Positions 35,828 to 43,557 of a DNA stretch of 64,000 nucleotides are shown in pieces. The notes beneath the pieces were generated by a model that was not told the origin of the DNA, made no database searches, and saw only the letters and a program-made list of their open reading frames with translations. Position 1 is the first letter of the stretch. The number at the start of each line of letters is the position of its first letter. Source of the stretch: Pengzhenrongella frigida (GTDB lineage: Bacteria > Actinomycetota > Actinomycetes > Actinomycetales > Cellulomonadaceae); assembly GCF_004168625.1 (NCBI RefSeq), contig NZ_SDWW01000004.1, positions 62,001 to 126,000 on the forward strand, in the 5' to 3' direction. The position numbers were made by a program, and so were the translations under genes.

Positions 35828-37054
35828 ATGCCGGGCGCCCGGCTGGTCGTGGAGGCCGACGGCGGCTCGCGGGGCAACCCGGGGCCCGCCGGGTACGGCG
35901 CCCTCGTGCGCGATCCGACGACCGGGCGGGTCCTCGCGGAGCGCGCGGAGTACCTGGGAGTCGTGTCGAACAACGTCGCCGAGTACTCCGGGCTCGTCGC
36001 CGGGCTCCGGGCGGCCGTCGAGATCGACCCCGACGCGGTCATCGAGGTGCGTCTCGACTCGCGCCTGGTCGTCGAGCAGATGTCCGGCCGCTGGAAGATC
36101 AAGCACGAGGACATGCGGCGGCTGGCCGCGCAGGCGCGAGCGATCGTGTCGCCGCAGCAGGTGTCGTACACCTGGGTGCCGCGTGCCGAGAACAGTGCCG
36201 CCGACGTGCTCGCCAACGCGGCGATGGACCGGCGGCAGACGATCGTGCGCAACTACGACGCTGCGGGTGCGGCCGCGGCTGCGACCGCGGAACTGGCAGA
36301 CGCGGAACCGGCAGACGCGGAGCCGGTGGGCTCGGCGCCGGCGGCCGTACCGGGGGTGCGCGCTGTCGTGCCGGAGCGGGTCGCCTCGGGTGCTCCGATC
36401 CGGTTCGACGACGCCCAGCCGGTCACGGTCGTGCTCGTGCGGCACGGCGAGACCCCGCTGACGGTGAGCAAGGCGTACTCCGGCTCGTCGGTCCCCGGAC
36501 CGCCCCTCACGGAGCACGGCCGGGAGCAGGCCGCGCGGGCGGCCGAGCTCGTGTACCGGATCGGGCGGGACATGTGGGGTGACGTGCCGGATCCGAGCGA
36601 GCTGATCGCGTCGCCGATGGTGCGCACGCAGGAGACCGCGCAGGTCTTCGCGCAGCGGCTCGGGCTGCCGGTCCGGACGGAGCCGCTGTTCGCAGAGTGC
36701 GACTTCGGCGCCTGGGAGGGGCTGACGGCGGCCGAGATCGAGCAGGGCTGGCCGGGGCAGCTCAAGCGATGGCACGACGACGCGACGTTCCGCGCGCCCG
36801 GCGGGGAGTCGATCGAGGACGTCGGCGCGCGCATGCGCACCGGGCTCCAGGCCGTCCGCGCCGCGGGGGTGGGTCGGACCGTCGTCGTCGTGACGCACTC
36901 GGTCTCGGTGCGTTCGGCGGTCGGCGTCGCGATCGCGGCGAACTCCTCGGCGTGGGCTCGCATCCGGGTCGCTCCCGCGTCGGTGAGCATCATCCGGCTC
37001 TGGGCCGACGGCACGAGCGAGGTCACCGTCGTCGGCGCCCCCTCGGGCGCCTGA
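35828..37054 (+). CDS. Bifunctional RNase H / histidine phosphatase (Rv2228c type)
   Basis: 408 aa fusion. Residues 1-140 are a type I RNase H with EADGGSRGNPGP (Asp10), NNVAEYSGL, VRLDSRLVVEQM and the C-terminal ADVLANAAMD; it degrades RNA in RNA-DNA hybrids. After an Ala-rich linker, residues about 195-408 form a histidine phosphatase of the CobC/alpha-ribazole phosphatase class with VVLVRHGETP and VVTHSVSVR. The same fusion and gene order are known in mycobacteria (Rv2230c-Rv2229c-Rv2228c). ATG 35828 follows the zinc-ribbon stop by three bases. Confidence 0.93.
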   Translation: MPGARLVVEADGGSRGNPGPAGYGALVRDPTTGRVLAERAEYLGVVSNNVAEYSGLVAGLRAAVEIDPDAVIEVRLDSRLVVEQMSGRWKIKHEDMRRLAAQARAIVSPQQVSYTWVPRAENSAADVLANAAMDRRQTIVRNYDAAGAAAAATAELADAEPADAEPVGSAPAAVPGVRAVVPERVASGAPIRFDDAQPVTVVLVRHGETPLTVSKAYSGSSVPGPPLTEHGREQAARAAELVYRIGRDMWGDVPDPSELIASPMVRTQETAQVFAQRLGLPVRTEPLFAECDFGAWEGLTAAEIEQGWPGQLKRWHDDATFRAPGGESIEDVGARMRTGLQAVRAAGVGRTVVVVTHSVSVRSAVGVAIAANSSAWARIRVAPASVSIIRLWADGTSEVTVVGAPSGA

Positions 37055-37067
37055 ACCTGCCGTCGAC

Positions 37068-37105
37068 GACCCCGTCTCCCGGTTTGCGGGCCGGGCAGCG
37101 GGGTC
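37068..37105. terminator. Terminator between the RNase H fusion gene and yaaA
   Basis: GACCCCG (37068-37074) pairs with CGGGGTC (37099-37105), with an inner CCCG/CGGG hairpin, in the 54-bp convergent gap. Confidence 0.65.
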
Positions 37106-37108
37106 TCG

Positions 37109-37984
37109 TCAGGTGACGGTCAACGTGAGGACGCGCGGGCCGTTGCCGGGCGGGCCGAGCTCGGCGTCGAGCACGCGCGGGACGTGCGGAGCGGCCGGCC
37201 GCTGGACGGGCTGCTGCACGGAGCCCAGCGCCCGGCGCGGTGGCCGGCGTCGTGCGCGCGTGCCCTGGATCAGCTCGCGGGCCGCCTCGAGCAGCTCGTC
37301 GGGATCGGTCGGCTCCGGGCCGGGGCGGACCAGCAGATGCCGGGTCAGCACCCCGCGGGTGTGCTTGGCGTTGTGCGACACGACGGTGCGGCGACCGTCG
37401 AGCTCACGCAGCACGCGGACGGTCACCCAGCCGGGGGAGCCGGCCGGCGGGCGCCACGCCGCGACGTAGCTGGCCGACCGGCAGTCGATGATCAGCTCGT
37501 CGGCGGCGCGCGGGTCCAGCTCGAGGGCGAGCAGCGCACGCCAGGAGCGGGCGAGCGGCCCGACCCCGGGCAGGTCGGTGGCCATCGACAGGCGGTAGGC
37601 GGGGATGCGGTCGGCCGGCTCGACCACGCCCCACAGCGCCGAGATGATCCGGATCGACCGGTCCGCGCGAGCCCGGGCCGCGTCGTCGGGCAGGAGCGCG
37701 AGCCCGGCGGCGGCATAGAGGACCCCGGAGTAGACCTCCGTCGCGGCGGCGGCGGGCTCGGTCCGCAGGAGGGTGTTGCGCTCGACCTCGGCGGTCAGGC
37801 TCGGTCCGACGCCGAGCGTGCGGAGGGCGTCCGGATGGCCGCTGACCTTCGCGAGCGCGTCGAGCACCGCCACCCGATGGGCGGTGAGGCTGCCCGAGCC
37901 GAGCGCCGCGAGGTCGACGGGGTCGCCGCCGTCGGGCCGGGTCTTGCCTTCGGAGGGCGGGAGCAGCACGAGCACGTCCGCCAC
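37109..37984 (-). CDS. yaaA: YaaA family peroxide-stress protein (UPF0246)
   Basis: 291 aa from GTG 37984, where the product reads VADVLVLLPPSEGKTRPDGG; LLPPSEGK is the family hallmark. Further conserved segments are YSGVLYAAAGLALL, IISALWGVVEPADRIPAYRL and VVSHNAKHTRGVLTRHL. In E. coli YaaA lowers free iron and protects DNA from peroxide damage; transfer of that role is inference. The 40-residue C-terminal extension is Arg/Pro-rich. An 85-codon longer frame runs into the RNase P RNA gene and is rejected. Confidence 0.9.
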   Translation of the reverse strand: MADVLVLLPPSEGKTRPDGGDPVDLAALGSGSLTAHRVAVLDALAKVSGHPDALRTLGVGPSLTAEVERNTLLRTEPAAAATEVYSGVLYAAAGLALLPDDAARARADRSIRIISALWGVVEPADRIPAYRLSMATDLPGVGPLARSWRALLALELDPRAADELIIDCRSASYVAAWRPPAGSPGWVTVRVLRELDGRRTVVSHNAKHTRGVLTRHLLVRPGPEPTDPDELLEAARELIQGTRARRRPPRRALGSVQQPVQRPAAPHVPRVLDAELGPPGNGPRVLTLTVT

Positions 37985-38040
37985 AGTAGGCGATGGCGTT
38001 CGCCGTCCGGGGCCCGGTCGAGTGCGACTAGGCTGTGACC

Positions 38041-38441
38041 GCGGATGAGCTGGCTGGGCGGCCGCGTTCCTCACGACGTGAAGTCGTGGGGGCCGAGGAA
38101 CGTCCGGGCTCCGTAGGGCAGGGTGGTGGGTAACTCCCACCCGGGGTGACTCGCGGGAAAGTGCCACAGAAAACAGACCGCCACGGTCGTCCTTCGCGGA
38201 CGAGCGCGGTAAGGGTGAAAAGGTGGTGTAAGAGACCACCAGCGTGCCGGGTGACCGGTGCGGCTAGGTAAACCCCACCCGGAGCAAGGTCAGACAGGAA
38301 GCGCTCGAGGGCTGCCCGCCCGAGCTTCCGGGTAGACCGCTGGAGGCGTGCGGCAACGTACGTCGTAGATGGATGGTCGCCACCCGCGCGGGGGTAACCG
38401 CGCGCGGGGACAGAACCCGGCGTACAGGCCAGCTCATCCGC
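38041..38441 (+). ncRNA. rnpB: RNase P RNA, bacterial type A
   Basis: The ribozyme that matures tRNA 5' ends. The terminal helix P1 pairs GCGGATGAGCTGGC (38041-38054) with GCCAGCTCATCCGC (38428-38441). The conserved CR-I GAGGAACGTCCGGGCTCC is at 38095-38112, CR-V ACAGAACCCGG at 38410-38420, and GGTAAGGGTGAAAAGGTG and AGAGACCACC are also present. The 401-nt length is typical of actinobacteria. The 105 bp after it contain GAATC/GATTC and GGTTT/GAACC hairpins, likely the terminator. Confidence 0.97.
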
Positions 38442-38546
38442 ACTTCTTGGCCTGTGACCTGCGGGAGTGGTTTCGGATAGAACCCCGGGGCCGCGAATGG
38501 TCCGCAGAATCTTCGTTCGAGGATTCGGAATGGGGTGTCTGAGACG

Positions 38547-39428
38547 TCAGGTCGCTGACGCGGTGCTGCGGCGAAGCAGCGCGACGAGGACGGCGACACC
38601 CGCAGCAGTGATCGCGCCGACGGGGCCCATGACCTGCCATGCCGGCTCCCCGCCGCGTGCCGCTGTGACCAGCGGTGTGACGAGGATCGGCAGGCCGGTC
38701 ATCACCAGGAAGACAACGGCGGCCGGGGCGAGCGTGAGACCGGTCGGCCGTCGCAGCAACACCAGGCGCCCCACAGCGACGACGGCGGGGAGGAAGAACG
38801 CCAGGTCCAGCACGTGCACCGGGTTCGACGGCAGGGCGAGGTCCACGGCGCCCTGCGGGACGCGACTCTCGACCATGGCGGGCACGATGTCCGACAGCCA
38901 CAGCATCGTGAACACGCCGGCGATGACCACGAGGTACCAGCCGACGACACGACGCGGAGCGCCGGCCAGCCGTCCGGCCACCGCGGTCGGGCGTAGCGCG
39001 CGCAGTCCGCCGACGAGCGACCAGAACGTCAGCCCGAGCACCGCCACCCACGCGAGGAAGAGCGGGCCCACGTGGATCGACATCGTGTAGATCACGTAGT
39101 TGTACACGGTGAAGGTCAGCACACCCGTCCACAGGAGCCCCGCCCGCACGGACCCCCTCCAGGCGAGCCAGGCGAGCAGCACGGTGGCCGGGGCCGTGAG
39201 GGTCACATTCACCAGATCCTGCGCGATCGCCTGGTCGACGAAGGAAGCGGTCTCCCGGCCGTAGGTCCCGTCCACGTCAGCGAGCCCGATCCCGCTGGCG
39301 ACCAGTGCGATGACCGCGGCCGCGGCGGACGTTGCCCACCAGGTCGCAGCACGCTCGCGGTCAGCAAAGACATCCATTCCGACGGCTGTCATCGGTCGGG
39401 GCAGGGAACTCGTCGCGTCGGATGCCAT
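38547..39428 (-). CDS. Polytopic membrane protein of unknown function
   Basis: 293 aa from ATG 39428 (the start is uncertain; the frame extends to 39503 and other ATGs occur at 39392 and 39377). About seven to eight hydrophobic helices are visible, among them AAAAVIALVASGIGLADV, VTLTAPATVLLAWLAW, LLWTGVLTFTVYNYVIYTMS and VVGWYLVVIAGVFTMLWLSD. No catalytic motif is recognised. It is on the same strand as the WYL regulator, 104 bp downstream of it, and may be under its control. Confidence 0.75.
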   Translation of the reverse strand: MASDATSSLPRPMTAVGMDVFADRERAATWWATSAAAAVIALVASGIGLADVDGTYGRETASFVDQAIAQDLVNVTLTAPATVLLAWLAWRGSVRAGLLWTGVLTFTVYNYVIYTMSIHVGPLFLAWVAVLGLTFWSLVGGLRALRPTAVAGRLAGAPRRVVGWYLVVIAGVFTMLWLSDIVPAMVESRVPQGAVDLALPSNPVHVLDLAFFLPAVVAVGRLVLLRRPTGLTLAPAAVVFLVMTGLPILVTPLVTAARGGEPAWQVMGPVGAITAAGVAVLVALLRRSTASAT

Positions 39429-39532
39429 ACCACCAGCGTGTCGACGTCTGCGAGTCGCACAGGGGGCGAAGGTCCCAGGATCCCCCGGACCTGGGCCGCC
39501 CACTCGTCATGGCCGACGTCGGTTGGCGCCGG

Positions 39533-40510
39533 TCACGAGCTGACCTTCTTTCGGAGCGCGTCGCCTGGTTGGTCTTGCGAGGCCCGGAATCTGTCGGCGA
39601 GCGTCCCTGCTGCCCTGCGAAGCGGTTCGGGACCGATGACGGTGAAGGGGGCGTCGAAACGGGTGACGAACGCAAGCAATCCCGCCCAGGACCAGGAGCC
39701 GATGGTCATGAGTGTCGAGCTGTCGGTGACCACCTCGAGTTCGCCGTCGCCGATCCACGGTGCGACGTCGATCGCGGGAAGCTCGATGAGCACCTGCCCG
39801 GCGCAAGGCCAGCGATCCTCCGTCTCGGAGCCCTTCGATCTCGCTGCGAGAAACGACTGTGCGTCCGGCGCGGGGAGCGTGCGGGGTGTGAACCGGGAGC
39901 CTGCGGGAGTGCGAGGGGTCATCCTGTCGAGGCGAAAGAACCGCCAGTCGGCCTTGTCGAGGTCCCACCCGATCAGGTACCAGCGGTTCGCTCGCGCCAC
40001 GATCGCATGCGGTTCAAGCCGCCGGGGGGCCTCCTTCTGATCGATGTAGTCGAAGCGAAGGGTGAGCTGATCGCGGACAGCAGTGCTGACCGCCTCCAAC
40101 ACGGCCGGATCCACCCGTGACGGGGTTTCGGCTCCCGTGAACCGGATTCCATCGATGCGGTGCCGAAGCCGTGACGGCATCACTTGACGCACGGTGGCCA
40201 GCGCTCGAGCTGCCGCCTCGTCGATGTCCACACCGCCGGTGGGAACGCTCTGCAACGCCACCGCGATCGCCACCGCTTGCTCGTCGTCAAAGAGCAAGGG
40301 CGGCAGTTCCGAACCGGCGGCGAGCCGGTACCCGCCATCGGGGCCCTTCACGGAGCTGATCTGGTAGCCCAGTTCGCGGAGCCGGTCCACGTCCCGGCGC
40401 ACTGTCCTCGGGGTCACCGCGAGGCGGTCGGCCAGCACGTGCCCTGGCCAACGGCGCTGGGTCTGCAACAGGGACAGCAGAGACAGCATCCGCGAAGAAG
40501 ATCCGATCAT
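39533..40510 (-). CDS. WYL-domain transcriptional regulator (YafY type)
   Basis: 325 aa. The N-terminal winged HTH (SRMLSLLSLLQTQRRWPGHV, LADRLAVTPRTVRRDVDRL) is followed by the WYL ligand-binding domain (LRFDYIDQKEAPRRLEPHAI, ARANRWYLIGWDLDKADW) and the WCX C-terminal extension. WYL proteins often sense nucleic-acid-like or small ligands. It is divergent from a VOC-family gene, a common pairing in which the regulator controls its neighbour. Start ATG 40510 with GAGAGGAG upstream; that Shine-Dalgarno lies inside a palindrome (40522-40537), so autoregulation is plausible. Confidence 0.92.
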   Translation of the reverse strand: MIGSSSRMLSLLSLLQTQRRWPGHVLADRLAVTPRTVRRDVDRLRELGYQISSVKGPDGGYRLAAGSELPPLLFDDEQAVAIAVALQSVPTGGVDIDEAAARALATVRQVMPSRLRHRIDGIRFTGAETPSRVDPAVLEAVSTAVRDQLTLRFDYIDQKEAPRRLEPHAIVARANRWYLIGWDLDKADWRFFRLDRMTPRTPAGSRFTPRTLPAPDAQSFLAARSKGSETEDRWPCAGQVLIELPAIDVAPWIGDGELEVVTDSSTLMTIGSWSWAGLLAFVTRFDAPFTVIGPEPLRRAAGTLADRFRASQDQPGDALRKKVSS

Positions 40511-40521
40511 GAAACGAGTCT

Positions 40522-40537
40522 CCTCTCAGCAGAGGAC
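40522..40537. promoter_or_regulatory. Palindrome in the WYL/VOC divergent region
   Basis: TCCTCT-CAGC-AGAGGA is a perfect 6-bp inverted repeat overlapping the ribosome binding site of the WYL gene. It is a candidate operator, or simply a structure at the start of that mRNA. Confidence 0.35.
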
Positions 40538-40544
40538 CGCAACT

Positions 40545-40571
40545 GTCCGCTACCGCTGGAATCGTTCGTTC
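40545..40571 (+). promoter_or_regulatory. Possible ECF42-like promoter before the VOC gene
   Basis: TGTCCG-N17-CGTT resembles the TGTCGA-N17-CGTC element found before the sigma operon (41316-41342) and ends 45 bp before the VOC start codon. Two changes in the -35 and one in the -10 make this tentative. Confidence 0.3.
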
Positions 40572-40616
40572 TGACGGCGATCGTGCCGCTCACACCGGCG
40601 ATCAGAAGGACACATC

Positions 40617-41084
40617 ATGAGCATCAAGACCACCACGCACCTCAACTTCCGTGGCACCGCGCGCCAGGCGCTCGAGTTCTACCAGAGCATCTTCGGCGGC
40701 CAGATCATCAGCGCCGCCTACGGCGACTTTGGCATGCCGAAGGAGGCTCCCGGCGCTGACAAGATCATCTTCAGCCAGCTCGAGAATGAAGACGGGTTCC
40801 GCGTCATGGCCTACGACGTCCCCGGCCACGACGCCACCGGCTCCTCGACCGTCGCCGGTTCGACGCACCGCGAGAACGGTGCCACCATCACCGACCGCAC
40901 CTTCTTCCAGTCCGTCCGCGGTGAGTCCCTCGAAGAAGTTGAGGGCTACTGGAACGGCCTGGCCGACGGCGCCGACGTCATCGAGCCGCTCGCGGCTTCA
41001 GCCTGGACTCCCGGCTTCGGCATGCTCACCGACAAGTTCGGCGTCACCTGGGTTCTCGACGTCCAGGCCGCCTATGCCGGCTGA
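40617..41084 (+). CDS. VOC-superfamily protein, PhnB-like
   Basis: 155 aa with the two beta-alpha-beta-beta-beta modules of the glyoxalase/bleomycin-resistance (VOC) fold in PhnB-type arrangement: HLNFRGTARQALEFYQSIFG at the start, PHB-like middle EDGFRVMAYDVPG, and FGMLTDKFGVTWVLDV at the end. These small proteins are often encoded near YCII proteins and ECF42-type sigma factors, as here. Substrate unknown. The start is ATG 40617 with AAGGAC upstream. It is divergent from the WYL regulator. Confidence 0.9.
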   Translation: MSIKTTTHLNFRGTARQALEFYQSIFGGQIISAAYGDFGMPKEAPGADKIIFSQLENEDGFRVMAYDVPGHDATGSSTVAGSTHRENGATITDRTFFQSVRGESLEEVEGYWNGLADGADVIEPLAASAWTPGFGMLTDKFGVTWVLDVQAAYAG

Positions 41085-41177
41085 CCGTGGAGTCTCTCGG
41101 ACCGGCCGGCTACCTGAAGCGTCCGTCCGTCGCTGGGCGGTGGGCACATGGCGAGCGGCGGCCCGCGGTGCCGAGGC

Positions 41178-41254
41178 GCTCCCGCGGGAACGTCTGGTCC
41201 CAACAACTGAGACAGAATTGTCCACTGGCTCTCTCGGCGCGTTCCCGCGGGAAC
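41178..41254. promoter_or_regulatory. Paired GTTCCCGCGGGAAC palindromes
   Basis: The sites are 41178-41191 (one mismatch, GCTCCCGCGGGAAC) and 41241-41254 (perfect). Their 63-bp spacing equals about six helical turns, so both would face the same side of the DNA, as expected for cooperative binding or looping. The same palindrome occurs before dnaG. Confidence 0.45.
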
Positions 41255-41315
41255 GGATCTCGGTGCGGCGAGCCGGCCCGGACGAGAAACCGGGGCTGAC
41301 GGATCCCGCATCGTG

Positions 41316-41342
41316 TGTCGATCGGTGCGGGACTCGTTCGTC
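41316..41342 (+). promoter_or_regulatory. ECF42-type promoter of the YCII-sigma operon
   Basis: TGTCGA (41316-41321), a 17-bp spacer, then CGTC (41339-41342). This matches the ECF42 consensus described in Streptomyces (TGTCGA in the -35 and CGA/TC in the -10 element). It lies 43 bp before the YCII start, implying autoregulation by the sigma factor encoded in the operon. Confidence 0.65.
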
Positions 41343-41385
41343 ATTCTGGTGTCAGTATCGGAACACGACCCGGAAGGAACGGCCC

Positions 41386-41769
41386 ATGCGCTACTCACTT
41401 CTGCTGCACTACCCGGAGATGTCCGCCGAGGCCCTCGGCGCCGAGGCGCTCGCCGAGGGGATGAAGGCGTTCGACGACTACGCCAAGGCGCTCGACGCCG
41501 CCGGCGTGCTCGCTTCGGCCGAGGTGCTCATGCCGTCGGCTGCGACGACGACGGTCAGCCTCGCGACCGGCGAGCTCGTCGTGCAGGACGGCCCGTTCGC
41601 CGACACCAAGGAGCAGCTCGGCGGCACGTTCGTCGTCGACGTCGCCGATCTCGACGCCGCCCTGGCCTGGGCGCAGCAAGCCCCCTCGGCGCGCTACGGG
41701 CACATCGAGATCCGCCCGACGGCGACGCGCTTCGTCGACGGCGAGTGGACGGGCGGCCCGCACCTCTGA
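41386..41769 (+). CDS. YCII/DGPF-domain protein
   Basis: 127 aa, a YCII-related alpha-beta protein with the DGPF motif visible in LVVQDGPFADTKEQLGG. Such proteins are the signature partners of ECF42 sigma factors. Their biochemical role is not settled. AAGGAAC precedes ATG 41386. Its stop overlaps the sigma gene start (TGATG), so the two are translationally coupled. Confidence 0.92.
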   Translation: MRYSLLLHYPEMSAEALGAEALAEGMKAFDDYAKALDAAGVLASAEVLMPSAATTTVSLATGELVVQDGPFADTKEQLGGTFVVDVADLDAALAWAQQAPSARYGHIEIRPTATRFVDGEWTGGPHL

Positions 41770-42809
41770 TGGCCGCAGACGCCGAGTCCGTTCGTGCCGT
41801 CGCCGAGCGCGCGGCGCGAACGGGCTACGGCAGGCTCGTCGCGCTGCTCGCCGCGTCCACGCGTGACGTCACCCTCGCCGAGGACGTGCTCGCGGACGCC
41901 TTCGAGCGCGCGCTCGCAACGTGGACGAGGTCCGGCATCCCCGACAACCCCGAAGGGTGGCTGCTCACCGTGGCCCGCAATCGCCTGCGCGACGTCTTCG
42001 GTTCTGCCGCCCGACGCACCTCGGCACCCCTTTCCGACGGCATCGAGATGGCTGACACGCTCGACGTCGCGGCCCTCGTCGAGAACGCCGACGCGATCCC
42101 CGACAAGCGCCTCGAGCTGCTGTTCGTCTGCGCGCACCCGGCGATCGACGCCCGCATCCGCACCCCGCTCATGCTGCAGACGGTGCTCGGCTTCGACGCC
42201 GTGCGGATCGCTGCGGCTTTTGACGTCGAGCCCGCCGCGATGGCCCAGCGGCTGGTGCGGGCGAAGCGCCGCATTCGCGACACCGGCATCCCGTTCGTCG
42301 TGCCGACCCGCGCCGACCTGCCCGCCCGGCTGCCGTCGGTGCTCGAGGCGATCTACGGCGCCTACGCGATCGACTGGCTGTCGCAGGGTGACGACGTGCG
42401 GCAGTCGATCGCCGACGAGGCGCGCTGGCTCGCGGTGCTCACCGCATGCCTGCTCGACACCGAGCCGGAGGCCTGGGGTCTCGCGGCGCTGCTCACCCTC
42501 GCGCAGGCCCGGGCGCCGGCGCGCGTCGGGGACCCGTGGCCGCGCCTGGACGATCAGGATCCGGCGCTGTGGTCGCCCGAGCTCATCCGCGAGGGCGAGG
42601 CTCTGCTCAGGCGCGCCGCGTCGTTCGGGATGCCGTTGGGCCGGTTCCAGCTCGAGGCCGCCATCCAGTCGGTGCACTGCGACCGAGCGCGAAGTGGCCA
42701 CGTCGACACCGATGCGCTGGTCACGCTGTACCGCGGGCTTGTCTCGGTCGCCCCGACTCGAGGCGCCGAAGAGGGCCTCGCCGCTGCCCTGGCACGGTCC
42801 GCGAGCTGA
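41769..42809 (+). CDS. ECF42-type RNA polymerase sigma factor, C-terminally short
   Basis: 346 aa. Sigma region 2 (YGRLVALLAASTRDVTLAED, VLADAFERALATWTRSGIP, NPEGWLLTVARNRLRD) and region 4 (LMLQTVLGFDAVRIAAAFDV, AAMAQRLVRAKRRIRD) are present. They are followed by the DUF6596-like extension typical of ECF42 (YGAYAIDWLSQGDD, EAWGLAALLTLAQARAPAR, FQLEAAIQSVHCD). ECF42 proteins normally run to about 400 aa with a TPR-like tail; this one stops early at LYRGLVSVAPTRGAEEGLAA, so most of that tail is missing. Start ATG 41769. Signal unknown. Confidence 0.9.
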   Translation: MAADAESVRAVAERAARTGYGRLVALLAASTRDVTLAEDVLADAFERALATWTRSGIPDNPEGWLLTVARNRLRDVFGSAARRTSAPLSDGIEMADTLDVAALVENADAIPDKRLELLFVCAHPAIDARIRTPLMLQTVLGFDAVRIAAAFDVEPAAMAQRLVRAKRRIRDTGIPFVVPTRADLPARLPSVLEAIYGAYAIDWLSQGDDVRQSIADEARWLAVLTACLLDTEPEAWGLAALLTLAQARAPARVGDPWPRLDDQDPALWSPELIREGEALLRRAASFGMPLGRFQLEAAIQSVHCDRARSGHVDTDALVTLYRGLVSVAPTRGAEEGLAAALARSAS

Positions 42810-42827
42810 GGATCGCGCGCCGTGCGC

Positions 42828-43268
42828 TCAGGCGGCGGCGGTCCAGAGGTAGACCGAGTTCCCGGACGCGGCCGCGCCGGTCAGCAGCGCGATGATCGCG
42901 GTCACGAGGGAGTGCGCGGCGGCGGCGGTGAGCCCGAGGTCGTCATCCGTCGCCCACTCGGCGGCCACCTCGGCGGGGAGCTCGGCGTCCTCAACGGTCC
43001 CGAGCTCGACGAGCACCTCCCGCAGGAACGCCGGCAGCTCGAGCAGCGACTCGCGGTCGAGGTCGACCTCCTCGAGCTCGAGCGGTCCGGTCCCGAAGTG
43101 CACCGCGCGCGCAGCGATCTCGCCGAGGAGCTCGAGGTCGATCGCGCCCACGCCGGGCAGGTCGAGCGCGACGGGTCCGGGCGTCGGCTCGCGGCCTGCG
43201 TCCCGGGCGTCCGTGCGGGCGAGAGCGCCGGTGTGGTCGGCCACGAACAGCTCGGATCGGACGGTCAT
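42828..43268 (-). CDS. Small acidic protein of unknown function
   Basis: 146 aa from ATG 43268 with GGGGAG 10 bases upstream. The middle is rich in Glu/Asp/Leu (PGVGAIDLELLGEIAARAV, ELEEVDLDRESLLELPAFL), and the C-terminal 30 residues are hydrophobic (AAAHSLVTAIIALLTGAAAS), possibly a membrane or amphipathic helix. The frame continues upstream into the neighbouring frameshifted gene, but the internal ribosome binding site favours this start. It is convergent with the sigma gene. No family recognised. Confidence 0.6.
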   Translation of the reverse strand: MTVRSELFVADHTGALARTDARDAGREPTPGPVALDLPGVGAIDLELLGEIAARAVHFGTGPLELEEVDLDRESLLELPAFLREVLVELGTVEDAELPAEVAAEWATDDDLGLTAAAAHSLVTAIIALLTGAAASGNSVYLWTAAA

Positions 43269-43323
43269 GTCGGGACTCCCCTGGAACGGATGGCGTCGCG
43301 GAACCTGACGGCGCGCGCGCAGT

Positions 43324-43554
43324 TTATCGGGACTCGACATGGTCACCACGCCGCGCGCGAGGTCGAGCTCGATGCCGTCCCCGGGAGCCGCGGAGCCGGA
43401 CTGCCGGATCTCGAGCCGTTGCCGGTCCTGCTCCGCCACGAACGTGCTGGTGGTTCGGCTGGAACACCTCGACCAGGTCACCGAAGGCGCCCGAGCCGCC
43501 GCCCGAGCGGCGGGTTCCGGCCGGCCGGCGACGCCGGAAGAGGAGCCACTCCAT
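43324..43554 (-). pseudogene. Frameshifted short conserved protein (DUF6191-like)
   Basis: The frame from ATG 43554 gives MEWLLFRRRR, then GAFGDLVEVFQPNHQH, and then loses protein-like character. The next frame resumes at the same place with VAEQDRQRLEIRQSG and GDGIELDLARGVVTM, the expected continuation of short actinobacterial proteins of the DUF6191 type. One extra base around 43439-43443 (plus strand cgaac) explains the shift. The second frame does not stop before the next gene, so the 3' end is unclear. It is either a broken gene, a sequencing error, or recoding. The family assignment is tentative. Confidence 0.45.
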
Positions 43555-43557
43555 GCG

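Larger units (their letters stand above)
41085..41385. other. 301-bp control region of the YCII-sigma operon
   Basis: No gene. It contains two copies of the GTTCCCGCGGGAAC palindrome whose starts are 63 bp apart (41178 and 41241) and an ECF42-type promoter at 41316-41342. The first 90 bp after the VOC stop show nothing recognisable. Confidence 0.6.

Noticed and set aside
41241-41254. GTTCCCGCGGGAAC as a transcription terminator
   Set aside because: The palindrome has no loop and no U-tract, so it cannot form a stable RNA hairpin of terminator type.
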